This document shows positions 1-7,654 of a DNA stretch of 64,000 bases, piece after piece. The stretch's first letter is position 1. Every line of letters starts with the position of its first letter. This DNA comes from Alicyclobacillus sp. SO9. Its GTDB lineage: Bacteria; Bacillota; Bacilli; Alicyclobacillales; Alicyclobacillaceae. The notes beneath the pieces were generated by a model. It saw only the letters and a program-made list of their open reading frames with translations. It had not been told where the DNA came from and did no database searches. The stretch is from NCBI RefSeq assembly GCF_016406125.1, contig NZ_CP066339.1, positions 2,232,001 to 2,296,000 of the forward strand, in the 5' to 3' direction. Made by a program: the position numbers and the translations under genes.

Positions 1-110
1 TGTTTACGCTCTGTCCGGACAAAGTATTGGGGAAAAGCCTGATTGTTCTTGACGCCGCTCGCGAAGAAAGGGATACTTACCGCAGGAATTTGTCGCGGGA
101 GGTGGCGTGG

Positions 111-932
111 TTGTTAACGGCTTGGACAGGAAATGCAACGGGCGGTACAACATGGATCCGCACGAATTGGCCGGGAGATACTGCTCGCGGCCTCTTTTCA
201 TTTCGCCATGGCGGCGTCAGTGAAGGGCCGTACGCGAGCCTAAACCTTGGATTGTCGGTACATGACAATCCCCATGCGGTGGAGCAAAACCGAAGAATTG
301 CGGCACAACAAGTCGGCGGTGACCTTGAAGACTGGGTTTTGGGTCAACAAGTACACGGTTCGCACGTTGCGGCTGTGAGCCTTGCAGACAAAGGCAAAGG
401 AATTCATCATGTTCATCCGCCATTGCCCGAAACAGACGGCTTAATTACCAACGTTCCCGGCATTACTTTGGCGGTATTGGCTGCGGACTGTGTTCCCGTT
501 CTGTTCTACGATTCAGAACGGCAGGTTATTGGAGCTGCTCATTCCGGCTGGCAGGGTACTGTTGCTCACATCAGCGTACGCGTTTTGGAAGAAATGAGTC
601 GCATGTATGGTACCAAGCCGGAGAATGTGCACGTTGCCCTCGGACCTTCTATAAGACGCTGTTGCTACGAAGTGGACGAACGCGTCGCAGGCAAGATTAG
701 AGCCGCGTTTGGCGAGCGGTATCTCGTCAGAAGACCGCTGATTCCTGGTAAATACCTCTTGGGAATACAGGACTGTATTCGCTCGGACCTGGAACAACAC
801 GGTGTCAATGCAAAAAGTATTGTGGATGCAGGTGTCTGCACATCTTGCCGCGTTGAACACTTGTATTCGCACCGCAAGGAGCACGGGAGCACAGGTCGCA
901 GTGCGGGCATCGTACGCCTTACACCGATTTAG
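111..932 (+). CDS. ylmD: YlmD / PgeF-type polyphenol oxidase-fold protein (laccase domain, YfiH family)
   Basis: Cytosolic protein of the YfiH/DUF152 family, known as a metal-binding enzyme linked to purine nucleoside phosphorolysis and, in some bacteria, to peptidoglycan precursor quality control. Visible family blocks are SFRHGGVS near residue 30, AADCVPVLF near 125, AAHSGWQGT near 145 and GPSIRRCCYEV near 180; the Cys and His in these blocks form the metal site. I chose TTG at 111 because GGGAGG at 97-102 sits 8 bases before it and the 273-residue product has the usual family length. The frame is open further upstream (TTG at 27, and to the window edge), so a longer form cannot be excluded. 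It heads the ylmDEGH-divIVA cluster. Confidence 0.88.
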   Translation: MLTAWTGNATGGTTWIRTNWPGDTARGLFSFRHGGVSEGPYASLNLGLSVHDNPHAVEQNRRIAAQQVGGDLEDWVLGQQVHGSHVAAVSLADKGKGIHHVHPPLPETDGLITNVPGITLAVLAADCVPVLFYDSERQVIGAAHSGWQGTVAHISVRVLEEMSRMYGTKPENVHVALGPSIRRCCYEVDERVAGKIRAAFGERYLVRRPLIPGKYLLGIQDCIRSDLEQHGVNAKSIVDAGVCTSCRVEHLYSHRKEHGSTGRSAGIVRLTPI

Positions 933-997
933 CAGGATTTACGGTCGACATGCGGAACTTAAATAGGTGCATACAAAATTGGGGGAGTGACGGTTAC

Positions 998-1711
998 TTG
1001 GAAGAGCACAACCCGTTTCAAGCACCCGCAGCGGCACTGTTGGAGGAAATTCGGTCGGCCTGTGAAAGAGCCGGACGAGATGCCCACCGAGTTGAAGTCA
1101 TCGGTGTGACAAAAACCGTGGACAAAAACGCGATCACCCCGCTGCTGGAGGCCGGAATCTGTCACTTCGGTGAGAATCGTTGGCAACAGGCGAAAGACAA
1201 AGTAACTTTGCCGAACACAGACTCCGCCGTGTGGCATTTCATCGGACGCTTACAGTCCAACAAGGTGAAGTACATTGTCCGGCACTTTCAGTGGATACAT
1301 TCATTGACTTCTGTTCCGCTTGCCAAAGAAGTTAGCAAGCGTGCAGAGCAGATTGGCGTAACAATGCAGTGCATGCTTCAAGTGAACGTGTCTGGTGAAG
1401 AAACAAAGGACGGCATTGCGTCAGATGAGATTGTGCCAATTCTTCAGGAGATACGGGAATTGCCGGGGGTTCGCATTCGCGGGCTCATGACAATGGCTCC
1501 GTTTTATGAGGATCCGTTGTTGACGCGACCTACCTTTGCAGCACTTAGGGAAGCGTTGACGGACACGCGGGAAAGGCTGTCTTGGCCAGACCTGACAGAA
1601 TTGTCCATGGGCATGTCACATGACTTCCAAGTTGCCGTCGAGGAAGGTGCCACCATGGTTCGAATCGGCCGTCGATTAATGAATGAATGGACAGAGCTAA
1701 AGCAGGAGTGA
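998..1711 (+). CDS. ylmE: YggS/YlmE family PLP-binding homeostasis protein
   Basis: Single-domain alanine-racemase-fold protein that binds pyridoxal phosphate and buffers its level; no catalytic reaction is established for the family. The PLP lysine lies in VIGVTKTV (about residue 40), followed by HFGENRWQQ, HFIGRLQSNK and the C-terminal SMGMSHDFQVAVEEGAT phosphate-binding block. TTG at 998 is preferred because GGGGGAG at 981-987 precedes it at about 10 bases; an in-frame ATG at 950 would add 16 residues that do not look like the family. It lies 66 bp after ylmD. The usual next gene sepF is not here; a YggT protein follows directly. Confidence 0.9.
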   Translation: MEEHNPFQAPAAALLEEIRSACERAGRDAHRVEVIGVTKTVDKNAITPLLEAGICHFGENRWQQAKDKVTLPNTDSAVWHFIGRLQSNKVKYIVRHFQWIHSLTSVPLAKEVSKRAEQIGVTMQCMLQVNVSGEETKDGIASDEIVPILQEIRELPGVRIRGLMTMAPFYEDPLLTRPTFAALREALTDTRERLSWPDLTELSMGMSHDFQVAVEEGATMVRIGRRLMNEWTELKQE

Positions 1712-1720
1712 GCAGAAAAC

Positions 1721-1999
1721 ATGTGGTTTCAATTGGTAAACATCATAGGTAACATTCTTTATATTTACTTGTATCTGTTAATTGCAGTGGCCATCATGTC
1801 GTGGATCCCGGATGTGGCAGAAACACAACTTGGGCGGATTCTGCGGCGTATTACGGACCCCTACTTGAATTTGTTCCGCAGGTTTATTCCGCCGCTGAAC
1901 CTCGGAGGGATGATGCTGGACATTGCTTTCTTCATTGCATTTTTCGTGTATTACTTGGCCATTAACGAGGTTATCCGTTTGCTGAACAGCTTTGGATAA
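1721..1999 (+). CDS. ylmG: YggT family membrane protein (YlmG)
   Basis: A 92-residue integral membrane protein with two hydrophobic segments (about residues 5-28 and 65-90) separated by the conserved stretch SWIPDVAETQLGRILRRITDPYLNLFRRFIPP, which carries the DPYL..FRR signature of the YggT family. Members are genetically linked to cell-division genes and to nucleoid or chloroplast-membrane organisation; the molecular role is not settled. It starts 10 bp after ylmE and is likely co-transcribed with it. Confidence 0.9.
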   Translation: MWFQLVNIIGNILYIYLYLLIAVAIMSWIPDVAETQLGRILRRITDPYLNLFRRFIPPLNLGGMMLDIAFFIAFFVYYLAINEVIRLLNSFG

Positions 2000-2116
2000 T
2001 ACCATGTTGAGGTCTAGCGAGTGATGGGTTCAGCAAGTGATGAGACAAATCCATGGATTTTGAAGGCATGGATTTTTGATAATGGACAAAAAAGATTGAG
2101 TGAAGAGGGAAAATGA

Positions 2117-2896
2117 TTGGCAGAAGAGCTTCATATTGACGGATGGGCGAGAGCCGCCGAGCGACCGTTTCTGCGTCGGCTGGATGACATTGCCCTACAA
2201 GTTGAATCGCGCTATACTGCGGAACTCACGGATTTTCTAACGCCACGAGAGCAGATACTCGCCGAGTCGATGGCGCGCCACCACAATCTGAACATCACCT
2301 TCTTTGGCGGGTATGATGGAGCCGAACGGCAACGGGCTTTGATTGCTCCTTCATACTGGGTGGAAAGACAAGCCGACTACAGGATTTGCATTCTGTCGGC
2401 GACACTCAATCAACAGCGCTCAGCTTCACACCGTCATATCATGGGCTCGCTTTTAGGCACCGGTGTAAAACGCAAGAAAGTCGGGGATATAGGTCTGAAT
2501 TCTGAGAAAGCCTATGTAGTGATGGACACGGACTTAGCGGATTTTGTGCAGGCGAACTGGCGTCTGCCGGGTATGTTCGACGGAGTGATTCAACGTCTGG
2601 ACCATGTTGATGCTTTTCCAGTTAGCCAATATGAGCTTACGAATGGAAGTGTGTCTTCGCTGAGGCTGGATGCAGTCATTGCGCAATTCTGTAAGTATTC
2701 CCGCAGTAAAGCTCAAGAGGCGGTCAAACGAGGGCATGTCACTCTTAACTTTGCTGAAGTCACCAACCCGGCGGAGTCACTCGAACAAGGGGATGTCATC
2801 TCCATTCGAGGCTTTGGCAGATTAAAGCTGATGAGTCTCGAAGGTGAGTCCAAGCGAGGGAAACAACGCCTGCAAATAGGTGTATTGAAGTCGTAA
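2117..2896 (+). CDS. ylmH: S4-domain RNA-binding protein YlmH
   Basis: Family of RNA-binding proteins with an N-terminal YlmH fold and a C-terminal S4 domain. The S4 domain is seen at about residues 180-245 (SLRLDAVIAQFCKYSRSKAQEAVKRGHVTLN, then GDVISIRGFGRLKL). YlmH proteins have been linked to ribosome rescue with peptidyl-tRNA and to division in streptococci. Start is TTG at 2117 behind AGAGGGA (2104-2110). The 117-bp gap after ylmG shows no clear promoter. Length 259 matches the family. Confidence 0.88.
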   Translation: MAEELHIDGWARAAERPFLRRLDDIALQVESRYTAELTDFLTPREQILAESMARHHNLNITFFGGYDGAERQRALIAPSYWVERQADYRICILSATLNQQRSASHRHIMGSLLGTGVKRKKVGDIGLNSEKAYVVMDTDLADFVQANWRLPGMFDGVIQRLDHVDAFPVSQYELTNGSVSSLRLDAVIAQFCKYSRSKAQEAVKRGHVTLNFAEVTNPAESLEQGDVISIRGFGRLKLMSLEGESKRGKQRLQIGVLKS

Positions 2897-3000
2897 AATT
2901 GCAGGACTTTCTATGGCTTCGTCGAATAGATTTCAAGAACCACATGTCGAAGGAATTCCATTACTGACATGATGTGTCGAATTTGGAGGAGGTGCGCGGG

Positions 3001-3516
3001 ATGCCGCTGTCCCCGTTAGATATTCACAATAAAGAGTTTGGACGGTCTTTTCGCGGTTACGATGAAGATGAGGTTGACGATTTTCTGGAGCGTGTGATTC
3101 AGGATTACGAGGGACTCATTCGTCAAAACAAAGAACTTGATGAGCGTATGGGCGACCTTAAGGAGCAACTGAAGCATTTCACAAACATTGAGGAGAGCCT
3201 GAGTAAGTCCATTGTGGTGGCTCAGGAAACGGCGGAGGAAGTCAAGACCAATGCGCGTAAAGAGGCTCAACTCATTGTGAAAGAAGCAGAAAAGAACGCG
3301 GATAGAATCGTTGCCGAGGCCTTGAATAAGTCGAGGAAAATTGCAATGGATGGGGAGGAAATTCAGAAACAGTCATCCATGTTTCGGGCTCGTTTTCGTT
3401 CTTTGCTCCAAGCTCAGTTGGAAATGCTCGAATCAGATGATTGGGACAAAATAGGGCAGGAACTCCCCGCCAAGGAATCATATGCGTACGAAACGCACTC
3501 TGACAATGCCGGTTAG
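3001..3516 (+). CDS. divIVA: DivIVA cell division / polarity protein
   Basis: Coiled-coil protein that assembles on negatively curved membrane at poles and septa. The N-terminal lipid-binding domain is canonical: MPLSPLDIHNKEFGRSFRGY followed by DEDEVDDFLERV, then a long coiled coil (about residues 30-150). Start is ATG 3001, with GGAGGAGGTG ending 7 bases before; an upstream in-frame GTG at 2974 would spoil the typical N-terminus. Length 171 is normal. It is followed by an intrinsic terminator (3553-3575), closing this transcript. Confidence 0.95.
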   Translation: MPLSPLDIHNKEFGRSFRGYDEDEVDDFLERVIQDYEGLIRQNKELDERMGDLKEQLKHFTNIEESLSKSIVVAQETAEEVKTNARKEAQLIVKEAEKNADRIVAEALNKSRKIAMDGEEIQKQSSMFRARFRSLLQAQLEMLESDDWDKIGQELPAKESYAYETHSDNAG

Positions 3517-3552
3517 TACGACGGATTTATCTTTTTTACTCTGCACTTTGGT

Positions 3553-3575
3553 CCCACCCTTAGGTGGGCTTTTTT
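3553..3575 (+). terminator. Intrinsic terminator after divIVA
   Basis: Stem CCCACC (3553-3558) with GGTGGG (3563-3568), four-base loop, then a run of six T after one C. Confidence 0.8.
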
Positions 3576-3711
3576 ATGTACAAAAGAGGTCCGAACAACT
3601 TCATAAATAACACTGAAACCGCAGCCAATCCTGGCAGGAATGTGTCGAATGAGTCCTGACATACCACACCACAATAAGAGTGGAGGGGAGTATGAAAAGG
3701 GGGGAACGGCT

Positions 3712-4311
3712 GTGGAACTAAAGCTTGTGCAAGAACGTCTCAAGAAGGACTATGACCATATTCGTCGGAAGTTGTTGAATTCAGGAGAATACGGACTTAC
3801 TAACGTCGAAAGAGATGAGTTGGGCGAATTGTCGGCATATGACAATCATCCAGCAGACATTGCGAGTGAAGTCTGGGAAAGAGAAAAGGATGTCGGCCTT
3901 CGCGACCGCGATAAACTGCAGCTTCAGGCAATTGAACGAGCTTTGTCTGCAATCTATCAGGGCACCTATGGTGTTTGTCAATCATGCGGCACGCAAATCC
4001 CGCAGGAACGGTTGGAAGCCCTGCCAATTGCTGTGTTGTGCAAAGTATGCCAGGAGCAGGATGAAGCACAACATCCGAATCGTGACTGGCCCGTTGAAGA
4101 GGAATTTCTGTACCCGGGGTATGCCAGGACAAACCTCGATAACACCACAAATGTGGAATTTGACGGAGAAGATTCTTGGCAGGCTGTAGCACGTTACAAT
4201 GAGCGTCCCGACTATCCCTTTGACCCCGACTTGGGTGAATTGGATGATAACGAAGGGATTGTCGAGGAAACCGACGCTATCAGCAATGAAATGTACAAAC
4301 GGAAGGGCTGA
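3712..4311 (+). CDS. DksA/TraR C4-type zinc finger protein (YteA-like)
   Basis: Protein of the TraR/DksA C4 zinc finger class, close in layout to the YteA-type sporulation-associated proteins of Bacilli. A helical N-terminus (residues 1-80) with the block YDNHPADIASEVWEREKD is followed by a zinc finger with Cys at 89, 92, 110 and 113 (CQSC and CKVC), then an acidic C-terminal half rich in Asp/Glu/Tyr. GTG 3712 is chosen because AAAAGGGGGGAAC lies just upstream; the longer frame from 3640 has a non-family N-terminus. In Bacillus the corresponding position (ylyA) also holds a DksA-like gene, but here ileS between divIVA and this gene is missing. Target and exact role unknown. Confidence 0.82.
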   Translation: MELKLVQERLKKDYDHIRRKLLNSGEYGLTNVERDELGELSAYDNHPADIASEVWEREKDVGLRDRDKLQLQAIERALSAIYQGTYGVCQSCGTQIPQERLEALPIAVLCKVCQEQDEAQHPNRDWPVEEEFLYPGYARTNLDNTTNVEFDGEDSWQAVARYNERPDYPFDPDLGELDDNEGIVEETDAISNEMYKRKG

Positions 4312-4344
4312 GTTAGCCTGCAGCCAGAGCTGAGTCAGAGTGTA

Positions 4345-4446
4345 GTCCACCGGTTCCGGCGGAGGTTGGTGGACGAAAATCGGGAACGTTCCAGCTCTTG
4401 GAAGGATGTCTTTGAAGGCACAGCCCGGCAGAAATTCTGCCGGGCT
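4345..4446 (+). other. Structured non-coding region upstream of lspA
   Basis: Two strong inverted repeats lie between the zinc finger gene and lspA: GTCCACC (4345-4351) with GGTGGAC (4368-4374), and a 12-bp repeat AGCCCGGCAGAA (4422-4433) with TTCTGCCGGGCT (4435-4446). The second could be a terminator but has no T-run after it (GTCTGTG follows). No T-box AGGGTGG-type motif was found. Role unknown. Confidence 0.5.
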
Positions 4447-4498
4447 GTCTGTGCCAAGTGTACAGCATTATGGTAGACTGTTTCAGAACATATCTTGA

Positions 4499-4972
4499 GT
4501 GGAAAAGGTGACAATAAGAGTGATCTACCTACTAGCCGCACTGGTTTTTGCCGCCGATCAAGTCATTAAATGGGAAGTACGGAGCCACATGGCGATTACG
4601 CAAAGCATTCCTGTATTTCCGCCGGTTTTGTACCTCGACTACATTCGCAACTCAGGCGGTGCATTTGGTATCTTACCACATTTCCGGATTCTCTTCGTAC
4701 TTGTGGCAATGGTGGTTATCGCAGCTGTAATTTATGTTGATGTCAGGTATAAGCCTGTGTTATGGACGCGTATTGGCCTTGGCTTACTATTGGGAGGCGC
4801 CCTTGGAAACATGTGGGACCGCATCGTGTTTGGTAATGTTACGGATTATATGTACCTTCAGATAATACACTTCCCAATTTTTAATCTAGCGGATGTGATG
4901 ATTGATGTTGGCGTAATTATGCTGCTGATTAGGAGTCTCCAGTCAGACCGGTCATCAAGGAAGGACGACTAA
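4499..4972 (+). CDS. lspA: Lipoprotein signal peptidase II
   Basis: Membrane aspartyl protease that removes signal peptides from prolipoproteins after lipidation. Four hydrophobic segments are visible. Catalytic aspartates are D107 in GNMWDRI and D132 in FNLADVMID; the RNSGGAFGIL block near residue 50 is also conserved. The first listed start is GTG 4499; GTG at 4520, with AAAAGGTG 9 bases upstream, would give a product 7 residues shorter and is a good alternative. ylyB follows 6 bp later. Confidence 0.93.
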   Translation: MEKVTIRVIYLLAALVFAADQVIKWEVRSHMAITQSIPVFPPVLYLDYIRNSGGAFGILPHFRILFVLVAMVVIAAVIYVDVRYKPVLWTRIGLGLLLGGALGNMWDRIVFGNVTDYMYLQIIHFPIFNLADVMIDVGVIMLLIRSLQSDRSSRKDD

Positions 4973-4978
4973 AGCTTC

Positions 4979-5926
4979 ATGAATGAAAAATGGGCTATTG
5001 TAGAATCCTTTACTGCAGAAGCACAAGACGAAGGAATACGGCTCGACAAGTGGCTGACGGATGTACTTCAGGAGCGAGACTACGACGTGTCTCGAAACCA
5101 GGTGCAGGACTGGCTGAAGCAAGGTTTCATTCAACGCCGGGAATACACCCGGAGACTGCGCAGCAGCGATTTGATTGAGCCAGGCTATGAGTTCTCTGTT
5201 GCGGTCCCCGCCGCACAGAGCGCGGAGATAACAGGAGAAAGCATTCCTTTGGACGTGGTGTATGAGGACGCGGAAGTCATCGTTATCAATAAACCACGAG
5301 GGATGGTTGTCCATCCAGGTGCAGGTCATACTACAGGGACAATGGTAAACGCCCTTGTTGGCCGGGGGACACAGTTGTCGAATCTGGGAGGAGAGATGCG
5401 CCCGGGTGTAGTGCATCGCATCGATAAAGACACATCTGGTTTGCTGGTCTTTGCCAAGACTGACAGAGCTTATCATGGGCTGTCAGAGCAGCTTCGAGAG
5501 CATTCCATGACGAGGCAGTATGAGGCCATTTGCCATGGACTCGTGACGCACGACAATGGGACGATTGATGCACCTGTTGGCCGTGACGCAAAAAATCGGC
5601 AACGGATGGCCGTGACGGAACTCGGGAAAGAGGCTGTCACACATTTCCGGGTGGAACAGCGATTCACGCGACATACCTTTCTTTCCTTACGACTCGAGAC
5701 AGGACGAACCCATCAAATTCGGGTACATCTAGCGTACATAGGTCATCCTTTAGCTGGCGATCCAATCTATGGTCCGCGACATACGCTGCCAATTGCAGGG
5801 CAGGCGCTGCACGCCCATACGCTGGGCTTTGTTCATCCCGTGACCAAAGAGGAACTGGTGTTTGAAGCCGCTGTGCCACAGGACATGACAGTACTGCTTG
5901 AAGGGTTGCGTCAGGGGATGTGGTAG
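4979..5926 (+). CDS. rluD: RluA/RluD family pseudouridine synthase (YlyB)
   Basis: Converts specific uridines in large-subunit rRNA to pseudouridine. An S4 domain spans about residues 14-70 (IRLDKWL..., VQDWLKQGFI) and the catalytic domain follows, with the active-site aspartate D149 in HRIDKDTSGLLVFAK and RTHQIRVHLAYIGHPLAGDPIYG near 240. Length 315 is typical. It starts 6 bp after lspA, so it shares its transcript, and its end abuts the pyr promoter. The exact uridine target cannot be read from sequence. Confidence 0.9.
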   Translation: MNEKWAIVESFTAEAQDEGIRLDKWLTDVLQERDYDVSRNQVQDWLKQGFIQRREYTRRLRSSDLIEPGYEFSVAVPAAQSAEITGESIPLDVVYEDAEVIVINKPRGMVVHPGAGHTTGTMVNALVGRGTQLSNLGGEMRPGVVHRIDKDTSGLLVFAKTDRAYHGLSEQLREHSMTRQYEAICHGLVTHDNGTIDAPVGRDAKNRQRMAVTELGKEAVTHFRVEQRFTRHTFLSLRLETGRTHQIRVHLAYIGHPLAGDPIYGPRHTLPIAGQALHAHTLGFVHPVTKEELVFEAAVPQDMTVLLEGLRQGMW

Positions 5927-5933
5927 ATTTCAG

Positions 5934-5962
5934 TTGACGCGAGCCTATGAAGTTGCTAAAGT
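5934..5962 (+). promoter_or_regulatory. Vegetative promoter of the pyr operon
   Basis: TTGACG (5934-5939), 17-bp spacer, TAAAGT (5957-5962). It starts 8 bases after the ylyB stop and lies just upstream of the PyrR-binding leader. Confidence 0.7.
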
Positions 5963-5978
5963 GAGACCAACGAACAGT

Positions 5979-6105
5979 ACCTTTAAACCAATCCCGCGAG
6001 ATTGGAAAGGTGTCGGACACGAATATCGGTTGCGCGGCTCTTGGATTACCATTTTGGCTGCGTTTCAAGATATGCGACTGCCTTTCCACTAGGCAGTCGT
6101 TTTTT
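5979..6105 (+). promoter_or_regulatory. PyrR-dependent transcription attenuator of the pyr operon
   Basis: The leader contains a PyrR-binding hairpin: lower stem ACCTTT (5979-5984) with AAAGGT (6006-6011), AAA bulge, upper stem CCAAT (5988-5992) with ATTGG (6001-6005) and the loop CCCGCGAG, matching the known PyrR RNA consensus. It is followed by a factor-independent terminator, CGACTGCCT (6075-6083) with AGGCAGTCG (6091-6099) and six T. By the known mechanism, UMP-bound PyrR holds the anti-antiterminator so that the terminator forms and pyr transcription stops. Only one attenuator is seen; the pyrR-pyrB and pyrB-pyrC junctions are too tight to hold others. Confidence 0.9.
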
Positions 6106-6148
6106 GTGTGCCGCCTCTTCTCGCGAATCCGACACGGGAGGTTCTCAG

Positions 6149-6682
6149 ATGCAGAAGAAAGCACAGTTAATGGATGCGACTGGAATGCGCCGATCTATCA
6201 CGAGAATGGCGCACGAGATTTTGGAGCGGAACAAGGGACTCAGTCAGGTAATTCTGGTGGGGATTGAGCGAAGGGGAGTTCACCTTGCCAATCGAATTGC
6301 GGACAGGCTGCTTGACATCGAAGGTGTGCAGCCTGAGGTTTTTGCCCTTGACCCGCGTCCTTACCGGGATGACGTTCCTTCCTCGGAGAACAACAGAATC
6401 CCTCTTGAAGGCTTTCCAGTGGAGGACAAAGTGGTTGTGCTTGTGGATGACGTACTGTACACAGGACGCACGGTTCGGGCGGCCATGGACGCAATTATGA
6501 CCACCGGACGTGCGAAGATGATTCAACTGGCAGTGCTGGCAGACCGAGGTCACAGGGAGTTGCCGATTCGACCAGACTATGTGGGGAAGAATGTGCCGAC
6601 AGCTCGCGATGAAGCGATTGAAGTCATGTTAAACGAACTGGACGAAGAGGACAGCGTCTGGATTACAGGACAGCAAAACTGA
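6149..6682 (+). CDS. pyrR: PyrR bifunctional pyr operon attenuator / uracil phosphoribosyltransferase
   Basis: RNA-binding regulator with a phosphoribosyltransferase fold. The PRPP-binding motif VVLVDDVLYTGRT is seen at about residues 95-107, and GIERRGVHLA near 40. ATG 6149 follows GGGAGG (6136-6141) at 7 bases and gives MQKKAQLMDATGMRRSI, the family N-terminus, with 177 residues. An in-frame ATG at 6002 lies inside the attenuator and is rejected. First gene of the pyr operon; pyrB starts 12 bp later. Binds the hairpin at 5979-6011. Confidence 0.96.
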   Translation: MQKKAQLMDATGMRRSITRMAHEILERNKGLSQVILVGIERRGVHLANRIADRLLDIEGVQPEVFALDPRPYRDDVPSSENNRIPLEGFPVEDKVVVLVDDVLYTGRTVRAAMDAIMTTGRAKMIQLAVLADRGHRELPIRPDYVGKNVPTARDEAIEVMLNELDEEDSVWITGQQN

Positions 6683-6694
6683 GGGGGAAATAGC

Positions 6695-7654
6695 GTGGAA
6701 CACATGCTCTCGTCAAAAAGTTTGGACAGGCGGCGCGTCGAAAAACTGATTGCATCTGCTGAACAGCTGCGGGGATTGCCGCGCCGAGATTTGCTGAGTG
6801 TTCTTGCCGGGAAGGTTGTAGCAACGCTGTTCTACGAGCCCAGCACACGTACCAGGTTGTCCTTTGAAGCGGCGGTTGTTCGGCTTGGCGGTCAGGTGGT
6901 CAGCAGCGAGAACGCAAAGGAAACCTCTTCTGCCAAAAAAGGTGAGCGGCTTTCAGATGTCTTTCGCGTAGTCGGGGCCTATGCCGATGCCCTTGTCGTT
7001 CGTCACCATGAGACTGGAGCGATTGAAGGAGCGGCTGATAAAAGCCCTGTTCCCATCATTAATGCGGGCTCAGGTTCGGGAGAACACCCCACCCAGGCAC
7101 TCCTCGACGCCTACACGATATGGCGCGAACTCGGTGGTTTGGACGGGCGAAAAATCTGTATTATGGGTGATTTAAAATACGGTCGTACCGTTCACTCTCT
7201 GGTTCAGGTACTGACGCTCTTCGATGACATTGAAGTGGTGTTGTTTCATCCCGAGTCGCTGGCGCTTCCAGAAGCGTTAACGAAGCATGCACAAGCCAAC
7301 GGGACCGTCGTTCGGCGGGCCGGGACGTTTGCTGAAGCTGTGCACAATGCGGATGTCATTTACCAGACAAGGGTCCAGATTGAGAGACTCCAGGACGCCG
7401 ACGAAGCAGCCGAGGCGGGAGAATATCTGTTGACGAAAGACCACATGAACTTGGTTCCGGAGCACGCGAGAATACTTCACCCGCTGCCAAGAGTCAATGA
7501 ATTGGCTCTCGAAGTCGATGACGACCCCCGGGCGGCTTATTTTCGACAGGTGGAAAATGGACTGTATATACGCATGGCGCTGCTCAAAGAGCTGATTGGA
7601 GGAGATGTACTTGCAGACGAAACTGCAGGGCGGAAATTTGCTCAATCTTGTTGA
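6695..7654 (+). CDS. pyrB: Aspartate carbamoyltransferase catalytic chain
   Basis: Condenses carbamoyl phosphate and aspartate to carbamoyl aspartate, the committed step of pyrimidine synthesis. Carbamoyl-phosphate motif FYEPSTRTRLSFE near residue 48, GSGEHPTQALLDAY near 130 and HPLPRVNEL near 262 are intact. Starts at GTG 6695 behind GAGGGGG. The C-terminus extends past the usual LKELIGG end and overlaps pyrC by about 44 bp, consistent with translational coupling. No pyrI-like regulatory chain is seen, as expected for Bacilli. Confidence 0.95.
   Translation: MEHMLSSKSLDRRRVEKLIASAEQLRGLPRRDLLSVLAGKVVATLFYEPSTRTRLSFEAAVVRLGGQVVSSENAKETSSAKKGERLSDVFRVVGAYADALVVRHHETGAIEGAADKSPVPIINAGSGSGEHPTQALLDAYTIWRELGGLDGRKICIMGDLKYGRTVHSLVQVLTLFDDIEVVLFHPESLALPEALTKHAQANGTVVRRAGTFAEAVHNADVIYQTRVQIERLQDADEAAEAGEYLLTKDHMNLVPEHARILHPLPRVNELALEVDDDPRAAYFRQVENGLYIRMALLKELIGGDVLADETAGRKFAQSC

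Noticed and set aside
3799-4350. Long open frames on both strands over the zinc finger gene
   Set aside because: Shadows of the GTG 3712 frame, without ribosome sites or family motifs.
4318-4498. T-box leader before lspA
   Set aside because: No AGGGTGGNACCGCG-type motif and no T-run terminator; kept only as a structured region of unknown role.
6002-6148. N-terminal extension of PyrR from ATG 6002
   Set aside because: It lies inside the attenuator and terminator; ATG 6149 has the ribosome site and family N-terminus.
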